NCBI RefSeq assembly: GCF_029813775.1
Contig: NZ_JARVKW010000003.1
Location: forward strand, 62,001 to 126,000
Length of the DNA: 64,000 nt
Direction: 5' to 3'
Origin: Streptomyces sp. DH24
GTDB taxonomy: Bacteria; Actinomycetota; Actinomycetes; Streptomycetales; Streptomycetaceae
In this document: piece by piece, positions 1 to 7,884 of the stretch
Position numbering within the stretch: position 1 is the stretch's first letter
Layout: each line of letters opens with the position of its first letter
Notes under the pieces: model-generated
What the model saw: only the letters and a program-made list of their open reading frames with translations
Database searches by the model: none
What the model was told of the DNA's origin: nothing
Translations under genes and position numbers: made by a program

Positions 1-658
1 GCGCCGGGACGGCCACGAGCAGCCACGGCCACAGTCCGGTGACGTCGTCCCAGGTGCGCCCGGAGAGGGAGCCGAGCAGGTAGCGGTAGATGAGCTGGAG
101 GTCGAGCTGGTCGGCCATCACCATGAGGACCAGCAGCGCGGCCTGCAACGCGGCGGCGACGGCGGCCCCGGTCAGCAGCACCGCGGACGGGCTGCGCCCC
201 AACCCGGCCGCGAGCAGCGTGATTCCGCCGCCCAGCACGGCCCCGGCGATGGCGAGCAGCGGCTGGACGACGGCGGGCAGGGACACGGCCAGCACGAGCG
301 GCGCGGCGACGCCCAGCGCTGCCCCCGAGGAGACGCCCAGCATCTCGGGCACGGCCAGCGGATTGCGCAGCGCCTCCTGCAGGACGAGGCCCGCCGCGCC
401 CAGGCAGGCACCGGCGACGAGCGCCAGCACCAGCCGGGGCAGGCGCAGTTCGCCGACGACGATCCCGGCGAGCGAGGCGTCCCCGTCCAGCAGCGCGCCC
501 GGCAGCCGGTGCGGCGGAACCCAGGGCGTGCCCAGACTCAGCGCGCAGCCGGACGCGACGACCAGCAACCCGACGAGGGCGGGCAGTTGCCATCGGTTCC
601 GGGTGCGCGCTGCCGGTCCGGCGGTGGCGTCGTCCAAGTGGAGGGTGGACGCACTCAC
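1..658 (-). CDS. FecCD-family metal-chelate ABC transporter permease (partial)
   Basis: Membrane subunit of a FecCD/BtuC-type importer that passes Fe(III)-siderophore or a related metal chelate across the cytoplasmic membrane. About 219 N-terminal residues are visible; the C-terminal part lies beyond the left edge. The GTG start at 658 overlaps the TGA of the binding-protein gene (GTGA), so the two are translationally coupled and this is the second gene of the operon. Family marks are RLPR at residues 72-75, the glycine-rich helix that follows, and NPLAVPEMLGVSSG at 99-112, which is a FecCD signature. Several hydrophobic helices follow. The substrate cannot be read from the permease. Confidence 0.9.
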   Translation of the reverse strand, partial: MSASTLHLDDATAGPAARTRNRWQLPALVGLLVVASGCALSLGTPWVPPHRLPGALLDGDASLAGIVVGELRLPRLVLALVAGACLGAAGLVLQEALRNPLAVPEMLGVSSGAALGVAAPLVLAVSLPAVVQPLLAIAGAVLGGGITLLAAGLGRSPSAVLLTGAAVAAALQAALLVLMVMADQLDLQLIYRYLLGSLSGRTWDDVTGLWPWLLVAVPA

Positions 659-1632
659 CGCAGCGCGGCCGTGGCCTCGTCCAGCACGATCCCCAGTGAA
701 CGGGTGCCGCGCCCCTTGGCCCACACCTCGGAGTCGACCTCGTGCACGTCCCCGTTCCGCACGGCGGGGATCTTGCCCCACAGGGGGTTCTTGGCGAGCT
801 TCTCCGACAGCTTTCCGTCCGGCTCGCCGAAGGAGATCGTCTCGACGAACATCACGTCGACGTCACGCGCGAGGATCTCCTCAAGGCTGTAACTGCCCTC
901 CACGCCCCGCGACTTCCACGGGTAGTGGGCGATCTTGGGGAAGAGACTGGCGGCCACGTCACCCTCCGGGGTGGCGACGCCGAAGTTCTCGTCGCTGCCG
1001 TAGATGACGAGCGCGGTCTTCTCGCTCCTGGCGGCCTCCGCCTTCGCGAGTTTGGTGCGGAAGGCCTTCTCGGCCTTCTCGCCCTCGGCGGTACGGCCGG
1101 TCAGCGCGGCGGTGTCGCGCAGGTATCCCACGCTGTCCTGCCACGTCTCGGGCTGCATGGGCCAGAACGTGGTGGCGTCCTTCAGTGCCGGGGCCAGCTT
1201 GCCGTGGGTGTCCTCCAGGCCGATCACGAGGTCGGGCTTGTGGGAGAGGATCGCCTCCACCTCGGGGGCGATGAAGCCGCCCGGGACGATGTCGACCTGC
1301 TTCGCCCTGTTCTTGCCCAGGAAGTCGGGGTGGGCGAGGAGCGCGCTGTTCGTGGCCGTCGGGACGATGCCGAGCTCGGTCAGGATGTCGTCGCAGAGCG
1401 CGAACAGGCAGACGATGCGCCGCGGTTCCTTCTTCAGGGAGATCTTCACGCCGCCCGTGTCGGTCAGCGTGCGCGTGGCCTTGATGGGTTCCACGGTGAC
1501 GTCCGTCTTCGCGCCCGCCGCGCCCCGATCGTCCCCGGTGGGTTCGGTCGAGGTGCCGCACCCGGCCAGGACGCAGACCACTGTCGCGGCGGTGAGCCAA
1601 CTTCGGACAAATCTCGACGGTGCGCGCAGCAC
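655..1632 (-). CDS. Siderophore/metal-chelate ABC transporter substrate-binding lipoprotein
   Basis: Extracellular receptor of the importer. The first 25 residues form a lipoprotein signal with lipobox VLAGC (lipidated Cys25), so it is anchored outside the membrane. The rest (325 aa in all) reads as a FecB/BtuF-type periplasmic-binding fold: RRIVCLF near residue 69, a helix with ELGIVPTA, the EVEAILSHKPDLVIG segment, and a C-terminal lobe ending in GIVLDEATAALR. It is the first gene of a leftward operon with the permease. A Zur/Fur-like palindrome at 1680-1694 lies about 50 bp upstream of its start, so metal-dependent repression is likely. Ferric siderophore is the default substrate; a zinc chelate is an alternative if the box is a Zur site. 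Confidence 0.88.
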   Translation of the reverse strand: MLRAPSRFVRSWLTAATVVCVLAGCGTSTEPTGDDRGAAGAKTDVTVEPIKATRTLTDTGGVKISLKKEPRRIVCLFALCDDILTELGIVPTATNSALLAHPDFLGKNRAKQVDIVPGGFIAPEVEAILSHKPDLVIGLEDTHGKLAPALKDATTFWPMQPETWQDSVGYLRDTAALTGRTAEGEKAEKAFRTKLAKAEAARSEKTALVIYGSDENFGVATPEGDVAASLFPKIAHYPWKSRGVEGSYSLEEILARDVDVMFVETISFGEPDGKLSEKLAKNPLWGKIPAVRNGDVHEVDSEVWAKGRGTRSLGIVLDEATAALR

Positions 1633-1679
1633 GATGTCCTCGCTTCTTCTTCAGGGACCCGGAACGCGACGACAATACA

Positions 1680-1694
1680 TGATAATCGTTTTCA
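1680..1694. promoter_or_regulatory. Zur/Fur-like metal-responsive operator candidate
   Basis: The sequence TGATAATCGTTTTCA is a 7-1-7 imperfect inverted repeat (5 of 7 pairs). It resembles the actinobacterial Zur box TGAAAATGATTTTCA and agrees at 14 of 19 positions, over 1681-1699, with the classic Fur box. It is an AT-rich island in the 108-bp gap between the divergent binding-protein gene and the beta-propeller gene, where one repressor could control both. Which regulator binds is not decidable from sequence. Confidence 0.55.
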
Positions 1695-1740
1695 TTCTCA
1701 GGTCGTTCCTCCTCCTTGCCCCCTACCGATGGAGACCTCC

Positions 1741-2937
1741 ATGTCCACCGATCCGCTGCTGCTCGTCTCCGACCATGTGGCCGGAGACGTCCATGTGTTG
1801 ACCGTTCCGGACGGGGCGGAGGCGGGTCGTCTCGACGGCCGCCACCTGTCCGAGCACGCCGGGTTCCTGGCCCTGCCGGGCGGACGGGTGGCGTGCGTGG
1901 ACGACCGCAGAGGCGAACTGCTGGTGCTCGATCCGTTCGGCCCCGCGCTCGTGGCGGCCGCGATACCGGTGGCGGCACCGGCCGAGCACCTCGCCGTCGA
2001 CCCCTCGGGCCGGTGGGCGGCCGTCACGACGGGCCTCGGCAAGAACGGCGAGCCGTGGTCGGACGTACTGACGGTCGCCGACCTGGAGACGGGGGACGCG
2101 ACGCGGGTACGCGCGCGCGTGGGCGAACCCGGCGTGACGGTCCTCGGAGGCGGCGACCCCCTCGTCGTCCTGCGGCACCGGGAGCCCGGGGCGCTTGACG
2201 TCCACCGGTTCGCCGACCTGCTGGCCGCCCCGCCCGGCTGCCCCACCGTCATCCCCTCGGCACGGCTCCCACTGCCCGACGACGGCCACGGCGACGCCCA
2301 ACACCCCGGCCAGGGGGTGGTGTTCGCGGCGACGGGAGAGGGCGTCCACCGGGCGCGCCGCGCGGGCGAGGGGCTGGTTCCGCAACCGGTGATCCCGTGG
2401 GGCGCGGACGCCCGGGGCTGGTATCTGCGCCTCGACACCCGCCGGCCGGCCCTGTGGTCGACGCTGCGGGGCGGTCCCGCGGACCCGCTGCGGTGGCCGG
2501 AGTGGACCAACCGGGCCTGGCACCACGACCTGGCGACGGACGCGACGACATTGACCGACCTCGGCCCCGGCCTGGTCTTCCGGCTGGCCCCGGCCAGGGA
2601 CCACACCGCGTTCACCCGTGTCCACCCGGACGGCGACGAACTGGTCCTGCTCGCCGCCGACGGCACCGTCCGCCGCGTCCCCCTCCCGGCCATGGCCGGC
2701 GCCCCGCGTCGCGGCGGCACACCCTGGGAGGGCGTCCAGCGTCGGGCGGTGGCGGCGTCACCGGGCTCGGACTGGGTCGCCGTCACCCGCGGCGGCCACG
2801 GCGAGGTCCACCTCTTCGACGCGCGGACGGGCACCGAGGCGGCCCGCCTGAAGCTGCCGACGCCTCTGGACCACGGGGGCCACGCGATTCTGCGCACCCG
2901 GTCGGACGGCGCCGAAGGGGATCCCGTGGGGCGGTGA
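1741..2937 (+). CDS. Cytoplasmic beta-propeller-like protein next to metal importer
   Basis: A 398-aa soluble protein with no signal peptide or membrane helix. It shows repeated blade-like units, such as VLTVPDGAEAGRLDG, LVLDPFGPALVAA, DVLTVADLETGD and VHLFDARTGTEAARL, which suggests a WD40/YVTN-type propeller. The ATG at 1741 is chosen because GGAG lies 6 bases upstream; an in-frame ATG at 1729 is possible. It is transcribed divergently from the importer and shares its putative metal operator, so a role in handling the imported metal or chelate is inferred. The zinc chaperone AztD is also a propeller, but it is exported, unlike this protein. No family name is claimed. Confidence 0.7.
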   Translation: MSTDPLLLVSDHVAGDVHVLTVPDGAEAGRLDGRHLSEHAGFLALPGGRVACVDDRRGELLVLDPFGPALVAAAIPVAAPAEHLAVDPSGRWAAVTTGLGKNGEPWSDVLTVADLETGDATRVRARVGEPGVTVLGGGDPLVVLRHREPGALDVHRFADLLAAPPGCPTVIPSARLPLPDDGHGDAQHPGQGVVFAATGEGVHRARRAGEGLVPQPVIPWGADARGWYLRLDTRRPALWSTLRGGPADPLRWPEWTNRAWHHDLATDATTLTDLGPGLVFRLAPARDHTAFTRVHPDGDELVLLAADGTVRRVPLPAMAGAPRRGGTPWEGVQRRAVAASPGSDWVAVTRGGHGEVHLFDARTGTEAARLKLPTPLDHGGHAILRTRSDGAEGDPVGR

Positions 2938-3150
2938 GCAGCGCGCGGGGTGGGGTCAGCCCAGCGCGCCCGCGACGTGCGGCACGACCAATCCCCGGCT
3001 TGTCAGGCAAGTCAGCGCAGTTGTCCGACTTGCACATTCCCTTCGGCCTCCGAGCTAAAGTGGCCCTTCCCACTACTTCATGCGCCGAGTGCAATGACCG
3101 GCGGGAGTCGTGAGGTCAGGTCGCAGTTCCCGTGAAGGCGAGGGGTTCCG

Positions 3151-4869
3151 TTGGGGGGAGCGCAGGGGCGCCCTACGGTGGTCGTGCTCACAGCTTTACA
3201 GGTGGAGTACGAAGCGATGCGTCGGCACCTGGAGGACGTTCGCGAGGACGTGCTGCCGCAGGGCACCCGCGTCGAAGTCGGCAGGGTACCCGGCCTCGAC
3301 TGGGAGGTGGCGCTGGCCGAGACGGGTCCCACCAACACCCGTGCCGCGCTCGTCACCCAGCCCACGATCGAGTACTTCGAAGCCGATGCTGTGTTCTTCG
3401 TCGGCGTCGCCGGTGCCCTGAAAGACGACGTGCACCTCGGTGACGTCGTCGTCGCCAGGAAGGTCTACGGCCATCACGGCGGCCGTGAAAGCGTGGAGGG
3501 ATTCCAGGCTCGGCCCGAGGCCTGGGAACCGGCATACGAGATCGACCAGTTGGTGCGCTCGGCCCGCCGCAACGAACCATGGGCCTTCCTCTCCCCGCAC
3601 ACGCAGTCCGCCGCAACACCTCGGGTGCATTTCGAGCCGATCGCCTCGGGAGATGTACTGATCGGCTCCCGTGACTCCGAGACGTTCCACCGGATCCGTA
3701 GCCACTACAACGACGCCGTGGCCGTCGACATGGAAAGTCAGGGCGTGGTCCAGGCGGCCCGAATGCATCGCGCGGTACGGGCACTCTCCGTCCGCGGTAT
3801 CAGCGACCTCGCCGACCCCGGCAAAGCCGCGTCCGACGCCGCCGGCTCTCAGGAAACAGCATCGCGGCACGCTGCCGCCTTCGCGCTGCGCGTGCTGCGC
3901 GACCTGCGCCCCGCAAGGCGGCCGGCCCGAGCGCGGTCACAGGGGCCCGCAGTCATCATGGTGGCCGGGCCGGACCGCGGCTCCCGCCCCGAAGCATGGG
4001 ACGGTCGGCCCACCGTCGAGGTCGAAGGACAGCAGTACCTGCTGTACGAAGGCCCCGGCGACCTTCTCGACGAGGCGCGGGACGGCGACGTGGTACGGCG
4101 CCAGGCAGTGGCGCGTGCGCTCTCCGACCGGGATTCCCCCAATTCCTACGCCTGGCTGCGGCAGGTCGAGTGGACACGTCCGCTGCCCGGCCCAGGCCGC
4201 TTCGACCCTCTGGCCGCGCTCGAACAGGAAGCCGGGCTGTGCCGTGCCTTCCGCGGGCCCGCCGTCGTACAGCTGGCTCGTCGCGGGAACACCGCCACCC
4301 TGGCCCTGGCCTGGCCGGGCGACCCGAAGCTCGGCCGCCCACTCAAGACCCTGCACGAACTGCTGCCCCCTCCGCCCTCACCGACGGACCCGCTGCGGCT
4401 GTGGTCGATGGTGAGGGGGATCGCGGAGGTAGCCGAAGTCCTGGAGCGCTTGGCCGGCGAGAATCTCTCACACCGGGCACTCCGGCCGACTGCGATCGTC
4501 ATAAGCCGCCCAAAAATGGTGCTGCGCGACTTCGGCCTCGCCGCAACGGCCCCTCGCCCGGGCGAAAACCCCGGGCCGTATCAGGCACCGGAGCAGCGGT
4601 ACGGCTCCGCTTTCCGCCCCGGACCCGCCACCGACGTCTACCAGTTGGGCGCGCTCCTGTATCAAGCACTGGTCGGCCGAACCCTCGATCCCGGGTATCC
4701 CGCACTGAGTCCCGCCAACGCCCCGTCCTTCGCTCCCGACAGCCTCGTCCAGGTGGTCGGCAGTGCACTGCGGCAGGACCCGGGCGCGCGGCCAGGCGTG
4801 CGCGCATTCCGCCTCGCCGTGCTCGCCGCTGCCAGGGAGCTGTCGTCTGTCGCACCGAGCCAGCGCTGA
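3151..4869 (+). CDS. Nucleoside phosphorylase/MTAN-like domain fused to pseudokinase
   Basis: A 572-aa fusion and first gene of a three-gene operon. Residues about 8-255 match the PNP/UDP-phosphorylase (MTAN) superfamily: GVAGAL near 84, ASGD near 167, MES at 194-196 and RGISD ending at Asp219. These correspond to the nucleoside-binding and catalytic elements, so this half may cleave or phosphorolyse nucleosides. Residues about 285-565 resemble a Ser/Thr kinase C-lobe with DFG at 460-462 and APEQ at 479-482, but the HRD motif reads HRA (441-443), so the catalytic Asp is missing and it is probably a pseudokinase. Start is TTG at 3151 with AGGGG five bases upstream. The next gene begins 9 bp after its stop. 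A sensor-effector role in defence is inferred. Confidence 0.8.
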   Translation: MGGAQGRPTVVVLTALQVEYEAMRRHLEDVREDVLPQGTRVEVGRVPGLDWEVALAETGPTNTRAALVTQPTIEYFEADAVFFVGVAGALKDDVHLGDVVVARKVYGHHGGRESVEGFQARPEAWEPAYEIDQLVRSARRNEPWAFLSPHTQSAATPRVHFEPIASGDVLIGSRDSETFHRIRSHYNDAVAVDMESQGVVQAARMHRAVRALSVRGISDLADPGKAASDAAGSQETASRHAAAFALRVLRDLRPARRPARARSQGPAVIMVAGPDRGSRPEAWDGRPTVEVEGQQYLLYEGPGDLLDEARDGDVVRRQAVARALSDRDSPNSYAWLRQVEWTRPLPGPGRFDPLAALEQEAGLCRAFRGPAVVQLARRGNTATLALAWPGDPKLGRPLKTLHELLPPPPSPTDPLRLWSMVRGIAEVAEVLERLAGENLSHRALRPTAIVISRPKMVLRDFGLAATAPRPGENPGPYQAPEQRYGSAFRPGPATDVYQLGALLYQALVGRTLDPGYPALSPANAPSFAPDSLVQVVGSALRQDPGARPGVRAFRLAVLAAARELSSVAPSQR

Positions 4870-4878
4870 GGAGCGCCG

Positions 4879-7800
4879 ATGCCCGTCACCACCGTCGCCC
4901 TCCGCGCTCCCCTCGTACTGGTCCCAGGGCACGCACTGGACGAACAGCTCCGCGCGAAGGTTGCATCCAGCGCCGGGCTGCCGCCCTCCGTCTCGCAGAT
5001 CATCCACGATCTGAACCAGCTCGAACGCGGCGTCGCTGTGAGTGTCAGCCTGGGCAACGGTAGGTACAAACCATCGTTACTGGTTCACACGCGCACTTAC
5101 CGACTGCGCCTTGAGGTGACGAACCGCGGCACCGGCTATTTCGTCAAGCACATCGATCCCCTGCGCCTCACCGACCACGCGCGTCTCGCTCGGTCCTGCC
5201 TCCTGGTACGCCCCCCTGCGTGGCGGATGGTGTTCGAACTGCCGGCGGTACCCGAGGGGTCGGACGCTCAGTGGCAGGACATCGCAGAGGCCTGGCGGAA
5301 TCTCGGTCAAGCGCATTCGCAGCGGCCGGCGATGTCCTCCGTCAGCGAAGCCCAGTCGAAGTTTCTCGACACGGTCGACCAGTTGATCGACGCGACTGAG
5401 GAGATCACCACCCGGGAGGCACGCGCAGCCGCCCCGTTCCCGTATCAGCGTATGACGGCTACCGGTGGAAGGCGGAGTAGTACTCCGCGGTCAGTGTATG
5501 AATTCCAGCTCCTTGGAGCGGAGTTACCGCCGACCGGTGCCTTCGTTCGCATTGAGGGTGACACCGAGACCCGCGGCCGAGTGAGCCGAGCCGCGGGAAG
5601 TTCCGTCACGGTCCGCTTCGACCAGCCTGTCTCGTGGGAGCGGCTACCGGCTCGGGGAGCACTGGAACTCATACCGAACAGCGTGGTCTTCAACAAGCAG
5701 CGGCAGGCCGTAGCGAGCCTCCGCACGGGGGACACACGGAATCCGGGTCTGCTCTCCGCATTGGTCGAACACCAGGTACGCCCGATCCCGGCCACCACCG
5801 CGCGACCGCATCAAGAGCTCGACCCCGAACAGCTCGATGCTTTCCGCAAGGCGCTGACCACCGAGGACCTGCTGGTGGTGCTCGGCCCGCCCGGTACCGG
5901 CAAGACCCGGACCATCACCGAGATCGCCCACACGACTGCGATCACAGCCACCACCGGCGGCGGCCGGGTCCTCGTCACCTCGCACACCAATCGAGCGGTG
6001 GACAACGTGCTGGCCCGGCTGCCATCGGACCTCGTCGTCATCCGAGTCGGAGACGAGAGCAAAGTCCACGCCGATGTGAAACCGCTTCTTCTGGAGGAAC
6101 AGTCGGAGAACCTCGCCGAGGGAATTCGACGCACCATGGCACTGCGCACCCAGGCCTACCGGGAGGCGGAGGCCGCCGCGCCCTGGACGGCAGAACTCGC
6201 CGACCGCCTCCGGCAAGTCGACGATCTGGCCCAACAGGTGAGCGTCGCTACCCTGCGTCTGCAAGGCGCGATGCAGACAGCGGCGGCACCCGCCCAGGAG
6301 CGATTGGCAGCGCTCCTGCGTGAGGAGGAGGAACGGAAGTCGGGCTTGCAATCGCTGATTGAGCGGGCGTCGCAAATCGAGGCGAAGGTGCAGTCCGCAC
6401 AACAGCGTTCCAACGCCTGGTTGACCGGTCGATGGCACCGCTCCAGGGCCCGCCGCGCAGAAGAAGAGCTCACCACAGTGCGGCACAAAGTCCGGAGGTT
6501 TGAGGCGCAGGGGCCTGAGCTGCGCCAGCAGGCCGAAGCAGCGAGCACCGAGGTGGACCGCGTGGTCCGCGAGTCTCCTGCCGTCGCCTCGGCACTGACC
6601 GCCCGACAGGCCCTGGAGCATCAGCTCGGTGAGAGTCTGCACTCTGCCTACGATGCCGCCGACATGGCCGTCCAGGCGCTCGGCACGGTCATGCCTGAGG
6701 TGTCCGCACCCACTCGGCTCCTGGATCCGACCGATGCGGCCGCCGCGCTGCACACTCTGCACCGGCAACTGGAGGCGCGGCTGCCGCTCGTTTCCCAACG
6801 CCAGGAGCTCACCCGGCAGTGGCAAGCTGCCATTGGCCAGGACACTGGCCAGTTGGTGCCCGAACTCGTGCGCTACGCCCAAGTGGTCGGCGCCACCTGC
6901 ATCGGGGCCGCGTCTCGCCCTGAACTGTCCGGAGTGGACTTTGACTTGGGCATCGTCGACGAGGCGGGCCAAATCGGCGTCCCCGACGCACTGGTGCCGT
7001 TGACTCGAGTGCGCCGCGGCATCCTGGTCGGTGACGACCGGCAACTGCCGCCCTTCCACGATCGTGAGGTGGGCGACTGGGCCCAAGGCGTGGGCGACCC
7101 CGAACTGGTCAGTCTGATCTCGCAGAGCGCCTTGGAGCAGTTGCACACCGCGCTGCCCGCCACCCACGTCGTCCAGCTGACCCGGCAGCGCCGGATGCCC
7201 GCTGAGATCGCCGATTTCATCTCAACGGCCTTCTACCGTGGGGAACTGCTCACCGAGAAGGAACACCAGCACACCGACCCCTTGTTCGCGAGCCCGATGG
7301 CCTTCGTCGACACCGCCTCGCTGCCCGAGCGCGTACGTCGCGAATCAGGAGGGGGTCGTGCCGAGGACAGCGGCCGCAAGGGCACCTCCAACACCTGTGA
7401 AGCACGTCTCCTGGCCCGCCTCGCCGCCTTTTACCACCGGCGGGGTTCTGAATGGGTGGTGATCGTCCCGTACCTTGCGCAGCGCGCGGAGGTGATCCGC
7501 CACCTCACAGCCTTGATCGGAGATTCCCAGCTCGCCGAGGCCTCGGTCGGCAGCGTCGACTCCTACCAGGGCGGGGAAAGCGAGGTCGTGCTGTACGGCT
7601 TCACACGAAGCAATCCCTACGGCCGTATCGGCTTCCTCAAAGAGCTGCGCCGCGTCAACGTCGCCTTCACTCGCGCCAAGAGCCAATTGGTCCTGACGGG
7701 CGACTTGAGCACCCTGCTCCGCGCGGACGAGCCCGGCTTTCGCGCTCTTGCCGACGATCTGCACAAGCATCTGCTCGACCGCGGCGACCTGCGGGACTAC

Positions 7801-7884
7801 CAGGACGTCATGGCAGCGCTCGACGAAGCGGCCCCCGACCTGGACGGAACCGCCGACCTGGCCCCGGAATGGGGCCGAGCATGA
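4879..7884 (+). CDS. Superfamily 1 (AAA_11/AAA_12, Upf1-like) helicase with coiled-coil insert
   Basis: A 1,001-aa ATP-dependent nucleic-acid helicase or translocase. Walker A GPPGTGKT is at 336-343, followed by a motif Ia-like region SHTNRAVDNVL. The Walker B/motif II is DEAGQ at 694-698, then GDDRQLPP. Motifs V/VI are VDSYQGGESEVV and NVAFTRAKSQLVLTGD near the C-terminus. Between motifs Ia and II is an insert (about residues 410-610) rich in Glu, Arg, Gln and Leu that looks like an antiparallel coiled coil, as in other AAA_11 helicases. The N-terminal 200 residues are unrecognised. The stop overlaps the next start (ATGA). Helicases of this class are common cores of prokaryotic defence operons. 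Confidence 0.88.
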   Translation: MPVTTVALRAPLVLVPGHALDEQLRAKVASSAGLPPSVSQIIHDLNQLERGVAVSVSLGNGRYKPSLLVHTRTYRLRLEVTNRGTGYFVKHIDPLRLTDHARLARSCLLVRPPAWRMVFELPAVPEGSDAQWQDIAEAWRNLGQAHSQRPAMSSVSEAQSKFLDTVDQLIDATEEITTREARAAAPFPYQRMTATGGRRSSTPRSVYEFQLLGAELPPTGAFVRIEGDTETRGRVSRAAGSSVTVRFDQPVSWERLPARGALELIPNSVVFNKQRQAVASLRTGDTRNPGLLSALVEHQVRPIPATTARPHQELDPEQLDAFRKALTTEDLLVVLGPPGTGKTRTITEIAHTTAITATTGGGRVLVTSHTNRAVDNVLARLPSDLVVIRVGDESKVHADVKPLLLEEQSENLAEGIRRTMALRTQAYREAEAAAPWTAELADRLRQVDDLAQQVSVATLRLQGAMQTAAAPAQERLAALLREEEERKSGLQSLIERASQIEAKVQSAQQRSNAWLTGRWHRSRARRAEEELTTVRHKVRRFEAQGPELRQQAEAASTEVDRVVRESPAVASALTARQALEHQLGESLHSAYDAADMAVQALGTVMPEVSAPTRLLDPTDAAAALHTLHRQLEARLPLVSQRQELTRQWQAAIGQDTGQLVPELVRYAQVVGATCIGAASRPELSGVDFDLGIVDEAGQIGVPDALVPLTRVRRGILVGDDRQLPPFHDREVGDWAQGVGDPELVSLISQSALEQLHTALPATHVVQLTRQRRMPAEIADFISTAFYRGELLTEKEHQHTDPLFASPMAFVDTASLPERVRRESGGGRAEDSGRKGTSNTCEARLLARLAAFYHRRGSEWVVIVPYLAQRAEVIRHLTALIGDSQLAEASVGSVDSYQGGESEVVLYGFTRSNPYGRIGFLKELRRVNVAFTRAKSQLVLTGDLSTLLRADEPGFRALADDLHKHLLDRGDLRDYQDVMAALDEAAPDLDGTADLAPEWGRA

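Noticed and set aside
742..2937. A very long rightward reading frame covering the binding-protein gene and joining the propeller gene
   Set aside because: Its first part is antisense to a clear lipoprotein gene; the real start is ATG 1741 with a ribosome binding site.
3030..3061. TTGCAC and TAAAGT as promoter of the helicase operon
   Set aside because: The 20-bp spacing is too long for a normal promoter and neither element is strong.
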